Part shown: piece by piece, positions 6,158 to 11,148 of the stretch
Numbering within the stretch: position 1 is the stretch's first letter
Layout: the number at the start of each line of letters is the position of its first letter
From: an uncultured Centipeda sp.
GTDB taxonomy: Bacteria > Bacillota > Negativicutes > Selenomonadales > Selenomonadaceae
DNA length: 11,148 nt
Direction: 5' to 3'
NCBI GenBank assembly: GCA_937925565.1
Contig: CALALM010000353.1
Span: 1 to 11,148, forward strand
Made by a program: the position numbers and the translations under genes
Notes under the pieces: model-generated
Databases searched by the model: none
Seen by the model: only the letters and a program-made list of their open reading frames with translations
Told to the model about the DNA's origin: nothing

Positions 6158-6640
6158 CTAGATGCGATCATTGATTCGGCGTTTTGCTGTAAATGTCTCC
6201 ACCTTGATCTTATAGACTGTGGTATTAGCAAGCTGCGCCGGATGAAAGGCATTCGCCGCAATTCCATACTGCTCCACAAGTTGAACAAGCAGCGCTTCTT
6301 TTTCGGAATCATCCACTTGTTCAACAAGCCCCTGTCCGACAATGCTTTCGTAGGCAAAACTGGCTGTGCAGGATTCCTCGCCAACAGGCGGCATCAGCAT
6401 ATGTCCGCAGTCAATTTCAAACGTTGTATGGTTGTCCCTGAGGATCACATCATGCTTTGTTCCGACCTTGGCGCCATGAAAGAACAGCACAAGGTCAGCG
6501 CCGTTCATTTCAAATCCGAAATTAACCGGAACGACATAGGGATATGCTCCGTTATTTAGAGCGATCCGCATGACATCTGCTTTTTCCAAAATGCTTTTTA
6601 TTTCACTGAGCTTAGTGATCTCTCTATCTTTTCTTCTCAT
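6158..6640 (-). CDS. Pyridoxamine 5'-phosphate oxidase family protein (NimA-like)
   Basis: Small flavin-binding split-barrel protein of 160 residues. The opening MRRKDREIT, then PYVVPVNFGF (34-43), LVLFFHGAKVGTKHDVI (50-66) and TTFEID (72-77), match the NimA/PPOX-like branch. Some of its members reduce nitroimidazoles; most are uncharacterised and likely reduce other substrates with FMN. I infer no drug resistance from sequence alone. ATG at 6640 follows GGAG located in the last codons of ndh, and the two genes are 2 bases apart, so it is co-transcribed and probably coupled with ndh. Its codons are clearly more A/T-rich at third positions than the neighbouring genes, which suggests later acquisition or insertion into the ndh unit. 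No terminator is visible after it. Confidence 0.88.
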   Translation of the reverse strand: MRRKDREITKLSEIKSILEKADVMRIALNNGAYPYVVPVNFGFEMNGADLVLFFHGAKVGTKHDVILRDNHTTFEIDCGHMLMPPVGEESCTASFAYESIVGQGLVEQVDDSEKEALLVQLVEQYGIAANAFHPAQLANTTVYKIKVETFTAKRRINDRI

Positions 6641-6642
6641 AA

Positions 6643-7929
6643 TTACTCCATCTTACTGTGAATGATGCGCGCGAGACGCGTGCCAAAGAAGAAATTCCAA
6701 ATCCACTTGACGGAGACCGTAAAGTCCGCATACTTGCCCGCAAGCCGTACGAGATGGACAAGCATCCACGCAAACCATGCGAAGAATCCGCTCATCTTGA
6801 GGTTGAAGCCAAGCCCTGGGATGGGGCCGTTCATGACCGCCTCGCCCTTGCCGATGGTCGCCATCGCACCGAGATCATGGTAGACGAACTTCTCCAACTG
6901 GTCGGGAGTCTTGCCCGCGATCAGCGCCATGATGTTCTTCTTGACCTGCATTGCCTCCTGGGTTGCAACAGGTGCAACCGTCGGGAGCGGACGCTGCATA
7001 TCGCCGTGCTGGAAGTTCGCGCAGTCACCGATCGCAAAGACGCGGTCGCTGCCCTTCACGAGCAGGTTCTCCTCGACGATGATGCGTCCCGCGCGGTCCA
7101 CCTCGCCGCCGCAGTCCTTGATGAAGTCCTGTGCGCGCACGCCTGCCGCCCAGATGACTGTCTTGGTTGGAATGACCTCTCCATTGTTGAGCTTCAAATC
7201 ATTGCCGTCATACTCTGTGACCGCCGTATTGAGGCGCACGTCCACACCCTTTTTGCGCAGCACGTCAATCGTATGCTGCTGCAGATCGGGCGGCACCATT
7301 GGCAGCACACTGCCCATCGCCTCGAGGAGTGTAACGTTGACCTCCTTGAAATCGATCGTATGGAATTCCTTTTTGAAGATGTCGATGAGCTCCATCAATG
7401 CGCCCGCCATCTCAATGCCCGTCGCACCGCCGCCGACAATGACGAAGTTCAGATGGCGCTGTCGTGCCTCGCGCTGATCCGGTCCGCTCTTGCGTGCAGC
7501 GCGCTCGAATTCATGGATGAGATGTCCGCGCAGGGCAATCGCCTCCTGCAGCGTCTTCATCGCATAGGAGTTGCGTGCAACGCTCTCGTTCCCGAAGAAA
7601 TTTGTCGTCGCGCCTGCCGCAAGGACGAGGTAGTCATAGGATATCTCACCGTGCTTCGTGATGAGCACGCGGCGCGCCTGATCAACGCCCAATGCCTTGG
7701 ACATGAAAAAATTCACATTGTTATTGTTCTTGAAAAACTGGCGTGTGGGGTACGCAATCTCTGATGCGGAGAGCACCGCTGTACTCACCTGATAGAGCAG
7801 CGGCTGGAATAGGTGATAGTTGTGCCGATCCACAAGCGTGACCCGCACATTTTCCTTGGCGAGTTCCTTGGCGAGACGCACGCCTCCAAATCCGGCACCA
7901 ACGATAACAATATGCTTTTGATCTGCCAT
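6643..7929 (-). CDS. ndh: Type II NADH dehydrogenase (NAD(P)/FAD-dependent oxidoreductase)
   Basis: Peripheral membrane flavoenzyme that oxidises NADH and passes electrons to quinone without pumping protons. The FAD-binding fold begins VIVGAGFGG (8-16), the NADH-binding fold is VIVGGGATGIEMAG (163-176), and the second FAD contact is FAIGDCAN (298-305). The APVATQEA segment (319-326) corresponds to the quinone-side AQxAxQ region. The C-terminal hydrophobic and amphipathic stretch (about 378-415, rich in W and F) probably anchors it to the membrane. At 428 residues it is full length. ATG at 7929 follows AAGGAG by 10 bases. An open GTG at 7968 would add 13 residues but would place the Rex-like site inside the gene. 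It is transcribed from a good promoter and forms an operon with the NimA-like gene. Confidence 0.94.
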   Translation of the reverse strand: MADQKHIVIVGAGFGGVRLAKELAKENVRVTLVDRHNYHLFQPLLYQVSTAVLSASEIAYPTRQFFKNNNNVNFFMSKALGVDQARRVLITKHGEISYDYLVLAAGATTNFFGNESVARNSYAMKTLQEAIALRGHLIHEFERAARKSGPDQREARQRHLNFVIVGGGATGIEMAGALMELIDIFKKEFHTIDFKEVNVTLLEAMGSVLPMVPPDLQQHTIDVLRKKGVDVRLNTAVTEYDGNDLKLNNGEVIPTKTVIWAAGVRAQDFIKDCGGEVDRAGRIIVEENLLVKGSDRVFAIGDCANFQHGDMQRPLPTVAPVATQEAMQVKKNIMALIAGKTPDQLEKFVYHDLGAMATIGKGEAVMNGPIPGLGFNLKMSGFFAWFAWMLVHLVRLAGKYADFTVSVKWIWNFFFGTRLARIIHSKME

Positions 7930-7952
7930 AATAACCCCACTCCTTATCGTTA

Positions 7953-7970
7953 TAGTGAAAAAAATCACAT
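7953..7970 (-). promoter_or_regulatory. Rex-like operator upstream of ndh
   Basis: The minus strand reads ATGTGATTTTTTTCACTA, matching 11 of the 14 fixed positions of the Rex consensus TTGTGAA-N4-TTCACAA. It also resembles a CRP/FNR-family site (TGTGA-N6-TCACT). It lies between the promoter and the ndh ribosome binding site, about 55 bases past the predicted start, where a bound repressor would act as a roadblock. Rex senses NADH/NAD+ and represses ndh in other Firmicutes, which makes this reading attractive. Confidence 0.5.
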
Positions 7971-8033
7971 AGTTGAGAAATATTCAGCATAGGAGAAGTT
8001 TATTTTTCTGTCCTTTTTGAACAGCATGATTAC

Positions 8034-8061
8034 ATCATAGCACGTTTTGCAGGAATTTCAA
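8034..8061 (-). promoter_or_regulatory. Promoter of ndh
   Basis: On the minus strand TTGAAA (8056-8061) and TATGAT (8034-8039) are separated by 16 bases, each matching five of six consensus positions. The predicted start is near 8027, giving an untranslated leader of about 98 bases that includes the Rex-like site. Confidence 0.75.
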
Positions 8062-8076
8062 TAGGATATTTCCTAT
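8061..8076. repeat. Palindrome abutting the ndh -35 element
   Basis: ATAGGATATTTCCTAT has perfect 6-base arms (8061-8066 and 8071-8076) and touches the -35 hexamer of the ndh promoter. It lies 8 bases past the MATE stop codon. There is no T-run after it on the minus strand, so it is a poor terminator. It may be an activator or repressor site for ndh. Confidence 0.35.
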
Positions 8077-8083
8077 GAGCTTC

Positions 8084-9448
8084 TCAGGAAATACTATAAG
8101 CAGTACGGCGCATACGCTGCTCAATGATGCGCAGACGGATCATGAGCAGTACGGCACCCACGATAATACCGCCGTTCAGCCCCACCCAGTATCCATAAGG
8201 ACCAAGGGCAGTCCAGCCCGCGAGCACATAGCCGCTCGGCAGTCCAATCCCCCAGAATGAGAGCACGGCAAGCCAGAACGTAACGGTAACATCCTTATAT
8301 CCGCGCAGTGCTCCCTGCAGAGGCGCGTTGACACAGTCGCAGAACTGCATGATGAGTGCGTAGAGAAGGAATACGCGCAGGAGTTCCTGTACCTCGGCAT
8401 TCGTCGTATAGAGCGCCGCAACAGTGTCGCGCATGGCCGCAAGGACGAGTGCAATAGCGCCGACGAAGACGAGTGTCAGCACGCGGCTGAGGCGGATGTA
8501 GGCGCGCGCGCCGTTCTCGCGCCCACCGCCGACCTCGAAACCGACGAGAATCGTGATCGCCATCGAGACCGAGAGCGGCAACATGTAGACGATCGTAGTG
8601 AAGTTCATCGCCGCCTGGTGCGCAGCGAGCACGGTCGTCCCGTACGCCGCCATGAGGAGCCCGACCGCGCCGAAAATGCTCTGCTCACAGAATACCGTGA
8701 GCCCGATGGGCACGCAGATGGCGAGCAGCGCCCACCAGTCACCGAGAATCGGTTTTGGCAGGCGAGCGAAGACACGGTAACGCGCGAACTCTTTCATACG
8801 TAGAACAACGATGCTGTTCAGCATGAGAAAAACACAGTAACTCAGTGCGGCGCCAAGCCCCGCACCCGGCCCGCCGAGTGCCGGCATCCCAAAAGCGCCG
8901 TACATGAAGATGTAGTTCAGCACAATGTTGATCGGAATCGTCGTCATTGTGATATACATGGTGAGCCGCGTCCGCCCATGCGCGTCGATGAAGTTCCTGA
9001 GAACAATCGCAGGGGCAACGGGAATAAGACCGACAGCGATGTAGGACAGATACTCCATCGTGATCCCCTCAACGACCGGCTCAAGCGCGAGAGCACGCAC
9101 GAGATAGGGAACTGTGAGGACACCGATCACGAGCAAGAGCACAGCAAGAAGCGTCGCCCAGTAGAAGCTCTGCTGAACGACGCTCCGAATCGCGCGCATC
9201 TGCCGTGCGCCGTAGTGCTGTGCAATCACGGGGGTCAGCCCCGAGATAAGCCCCATAAAAGCGCCGAATATGGGGAAGAAGATGCTCGCCCCGACGGCAA
9301 TCCCTGCGAGATCTTCCTTGCTGATATGCCCCGCCATGACTGTATTGAAGAAGCCCGGCGCCATGAGAGATATCTGTGTGATCAGGATCGGGAGAAGCAC
9401 GATAAAGAACTGCCGCGCACGCGCCGGATAGCCATGAACTTCCTGCAC
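8084..9448 (-). CDS. MATE family efflux transporter
   Basis: Inner-membrane antiporter of the multidrug and toxic compound extrusion family (NorM-like), which uses a Na+ or H+ gradient to export organic cations or metabolites. The 454-residue product shows about twelve hydrophobic segments in two similar halves. It opens with the typical ILITQISLMAPGFFNTVMAG segment near residues 21-40, followed by GLISGLTPVIAQHYGA (66-81). The second half has VLAAHQAAMNFTTIVYMLPL and an ALRGYKD loop near 386-392. The GTG start at 9448 lies 6 bases after GGGAGG. Only 22 bases separate it from the amidase stop, so it is co-transcribed with the amidase. Its substrate cannot be told from sequence; the partnership with an amidase allows an envelope-related substrate, but that is speculation. 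Confidence 0.94.
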   Translation of the reverse strand: MQEVHGYPARARQFFIVLLPILITQISLMAPGFFNTVMAGHISKEDLAGIAVGASIFFPIFGAFMGLISGLTPVIAQHYGARQMRAIRSVVQQSFYWATLLAVLLLVIGVLTVPYLVRALALEPVVEGITMEYLSYIAVGLIPVAPAIVLRNFIDAHGRTRLTMYITMTTIPINIVLNYIFMYGAFGMPALGGPGAGLGAALSYCVFLMLNSIVVLRMKEFARYRVFARLPKPILGDWWALLAICVPIGLTVFCEQSIFGAVGLLMAAYGTTVLAAHQAAMNFTTIVYMLPLSVSMAITILVGFEVGGGRENGARAYIRLSRVLTLVFVGAIALVLAAMRDTVAALYTTNAEVQELLRVFLLYALIMQFCDCVNAPLQGALRGYKDVTVTFWLAVLSFWGIGLPSGYVLAGWTALGPYGYWVGLNGGIIVGAVLLMIRLRIIEQRMRRTAYSIS

Positions 9449-9470
9449 ATTCTCCCTCCCATCTTAAATA

Positions 9471-10592
9471 TCAGCCAAAGTAATCGGCAATGCCGTCCGC
9501 AATTCCCCGGGCGATATTCTTGATGCCCGCTTCGCTGTTCATCATTTTTTCCTCATCCGGATTCGAGATGAAGGAGATTTCCACGAGGATTGCAGGCATA
9601 TCCGTATGCTTGACCACGTAAAAATTGCTCGCCTGCGTGCCGCGATCAAGCGTCCCGATGGCGTCGATGAGCGCCGTACGCACGCTGTCCGCAAGATGTT
9701 TCGAGGCGGTCGATCCCTTCGTGTAGTAGTACGCCGTCGTTCCCTTCACCTCGCGATTCGTAAAGGCATCCGCGTGAATCGAGAGGAAGATGTCCGCATT
9801 CGCACGGTTGGCGACTTCACAACGTGCCTCAAGCTCCTCAACAGAGGTAGCATTCGCGCCCTTGGACGATACCTCGGTATCTCCCGTCCTCGTGAGAATG
9901 ACCTGCGCTCCCTCCGCCTCAAGGAGGCGCTTGAGCTCACGGCTGACACGCAGGGTCACGGACTTCTCCATGATGCCCGTCGGTCCGATGGCTCCCGAAT
10001 CGCTGCCTCCATGCCCGGGATCAATCACAATTTTGCGCCCCTTCATCCCGGTGATTGCGTCAAGGTCACGCTCAATGCTGCCGCGACCACGCGAATCATC
10101 TTCCTCGACATCGGACTGCGGCGGCTGTACGGGTGCCGGTTTCACCGCATTCCCACTGCCGATCCCCTTGCCAAAATCCATGACAATACGCGGTTTGCCC
10201 CCCCCAAGCGCAAAGACTTTCCGACTGTCCTTGCCGACCGTTGTCTCCACAACGATGCGCACGGTAGATGCGTCAAACTGGGCAGCGCGTACCGAGGAAA
10301 CAAGCGGGGAGTCTACCGAGACGTTCTTCTTCACTTCCGGCGCAATCCACGCATTCTGCACATCCAGAACGATGCGTGTCGGATGCGACAGCACACTCTG
10401 CCGATAGGAAACGGGACGCTCAGAATCCACAACAATGCGGACATTTCCGTCGGTCTTTCCGATGCGGATGTCCGTAATCTTTGCCATATTCTTGGCACGG
10501 TCACTGAATGCGGCCTCTGCCGTATGGGCAACAAAGTTGATACCGAACACCCCGACGAGGAACACAATAAGCAGTAAAAATAGACGGCGCAA
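9471..10592 (-). CDS. N-acetylmuramoyl-L-alanine amidase with AMIN domain
   Basis: Exported zinc hydrolase that cuts the bond between N-acetylmuramic acid and L-alanine in peptidoglycan, usually during cell separation. The 373-residue product has a signal peptide (about 1-28: MRR, a hydrophobic core, then HTAEAAF), an AMIN domain (about 38-140) that targets the envelope, an acidic, proline-rich linker (about 145-180), and an Amidase_3 domain (186-373). Zinc ligands and the catalytic residue are visible: H194 in DPGHGG, E209, H273 in SIHAD and E338 in LVEISFISN. The start is taken as TTG at 10592, 6 bases after GGGGGG. A longer frame from 10667 would read through a terminator hairpin and place 25 residues before the signal peptide. 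It is followed after 22 bases by the MATE gene. A strong terminator lies 26 bases upstream, so expression may need readthrough. Confidence 0.94.
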   Translation of the reverse strand: MRRLFLLLIVFLVGVFGINFVAHTAEAAFSDRAKNMAKITDIRIGKTDGNVRIVVDSERPVSYRQSVLSHPTRIVLDVQNAWIAPEVKKNVSVDSPLVSSVRAAQFDASTVRIVVETTVGKDSRKVFALGGGKPRIVMDFGKGIGSGNAVKPAPVQPPQSDVEEDDSRGRGSIERDLDAITGMKGRKIVIDPGHGGSDSGAIGPTGIMEKSVTLRVSRELKRLLEAEGAQVILTRTGDTEVSSKGANATSVEELEARCEVANRANADIFLSIHADAFTNREVKGTTAYYYTKGSTASKHLADSVRTALIDAIGTLDRGTQASNFYVVKHTDMPAILVEISFISNPDEEKMMNSEAGIKNIARGIADGIADYFG

Positions 10593-10618
10593 GCATATCC
10601 CCCCAAGAACAGACGGAT

Positions 10619-10657
10619 AAAAACCTGCGAAGTGCTGCTTTCCAGCAACTTCGCAGG
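10619..10657 (-). terminator. Intrinsic terminator before the amidase
   Basis: On the minus strand CCTGCGAAGT (10648-10657) and ACTTCGCAGG (10624-10633) form a perfect 10-base-pair stem, with an inner GCTG/CAGC stem, followed by TTTTT (10619-10623). It lies 27 bases after the stop codon of the MotE-like gene and 26 bases before the TTG start of the amidase. Confidence 0.88.
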
Positions 10658-10684
10658 CTCTCTCCATCCGATATACCGATTCCC

Positions 10685-11148
10685 TTACTGTGCTTCCGCA
10701 GCCTCCTCTGCCGGCTCCATGCCCGGTGCCGGTGCATTTGCCGCGGCGCTGCGCGTCTTCATCGCCCTGCGCGGTACCCCTTCGTAGATAATCTGTGTGA
10801 TCTGTGCCGCACGATCCGGCTCAAACGCCGTCATGATCTTTGCCGCATTACTCTCATCCATGCGCTGCAGAATGGCAATGCACAAATCAATGTCAAGCGT
10901 CTCCATGACTTTGGCGGCGTCTGCTGGCTTCATATCATTGTAGAGACGTGCGAGCTTTGTCACACGCTTCTTCTCTGCCGCTTCGCGTGCCTTTTGCTGC
11001 TTTTCAATCTCTTCTTTTGAGATCTTCACGCTCTCCGGTGCCTTCTTTGGCACCGCTGCCACGTTGGAAGCCGTCGCGGGAGCTGCAGACGAGGAGGTCT
11101 GCGTCGCCTCAGCTGCTCCCGTTGGCGGCGGAACAAAATATGAGCCGA
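10685..11148 (-). CDS. MotE/MgtE-N-domain-like protein, C-terminal part (partial)
   Basis: The frame is open to the right edge, so only the last 154 codons are present and the start lies outside the window. The visible part begins with an Ala/Pro/Thr/Ser-rich linker, then a short charged helix (EEIEKQQKAREAAEKKR), then a compact MgtE N-terminal-type helical domain: KLARLYNDMKPADAAKVM, AILQRMDESNAAKIM and an AAQITQIIYEG segment. It ends in an Ala/Glu-rich tail. This is the layout of MotE (YlxF-like) proteins encoded beside fliJ and fliK in flagellar operons, where the missing N-terminus normally holds a membrane anchor and coiled coil. A flagellar role is inferred from family. A GTG at 11062 is an internal in-frame codon, not a credible start. 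A terminator follows. Confidence 0.8.
   Translation of the reverse strand, partial: GSYFVPPPTGAAEATQTSSSAAPATASNVAAVPKKAPESVKISKEEIEKQQKAREAAEKKRVTKLARLYNDMKPADAAKVMETLDIDLCIAILQRMDESNAAKIMTAFEPDRAAQITQIIYEGVPRRAMKTRSAAANAPAPGMEPAEEAAEAQ

Noticed and set aside
6002..6559. Plus-strand frame of 185 codons opposite the NimA-like gene and the rpmE leader
   Set aside because: It crosses the rpmE promoter and two unrelated minus-strand features, with no binding site or family match.
7930..7968. Upstream GTG start for ndh
   Set aside because: It would put an unusual 13-residue stretch before the FAD-binding fold and include the AAGGAG that serves the ATG at 7929.
10593..10667. Upstream ATG start for the amidase
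   Set aside because: The added codons are the terminator hairpin itself and would bury the signal peptide behind 25 residues.
1..11148. tRNA, rRNA, CRISPR arrays, transposases or phage genes
   Set aside because: I looked on both strands and saw no cloverleaf, regularly spaced direct repeats, transposase motifs or phage-like genes.

Overview
The window comes from a GC-rich, Gram-negative-staining member of the Firmicutes, most likely Negativicutes close to Selenomonas. That assignment is inference from gene content and order: an AMIN-domain amidase with a signal peptide, a MotE/MgtE-N-like protein of the kind found beside flagellar genes, and an rpmE - DUF1385 - prfA - prmC - sua5 cluster. 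Every recognised gene lies on the minus strand, so transcription runs from high to low coordinates.

Envelope block (11148 to 8084): the C-terminal part of a MotE-like protein, a strong terminator, an exported N-acetylmuramoyl-L-alanine amidase, and 22 bases later a MATE efflux transporter. Redox block (8061 to 6158): a good sigma-A-type promoter, a Rex-like palindrome, type II NADH dehydrogenase (ndh), and two bases later a small pyridoxamine-phosphate-oxidase-like (NimA-like) flavoprotein of visibly lower GC. Translation block (6130 to 1643): promoter and structured leader, ribosomal protein L31 (rpmE), a terminator, DUF1385 membrane protein, release factor 1 (prfA), its methyltransferase (prmC), and the tRNA t6A enzyme Sua5. 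The last four genes are chained by overlap or short spacing, except that a 75-base, three-hairpin repeat sits between prmC and sua5.

Left end: a roughly 500-base stretch without an intact gene (1129-1642) carries what looks like a plus-strand transcription unit running against everything else. It has a promoter, a strong ribosome binding site, a 107-codon frame closed by TAA but broken by three TGA codons, and a terminator. Its promoter shares a TTGCGCAA -35 palindrome with the divergent comF promoter. Then come comF (competence-type phosphoribosyltransferase) and the start of ilvB (acetolactate synthase large subunit), which has its own promoter and a leader hairpin.

The most unusual items are the plus-strand unit with its TGA-interrupted frame, the shared divergent promoter, the three-hairpin repeat, and two intrinsic terminators that sit only 19-26 bases before the next start codon inside apparent operons. 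Several genes use GTG or TTG starts, chosen here from ribosome binding site spacing and family N-termini.
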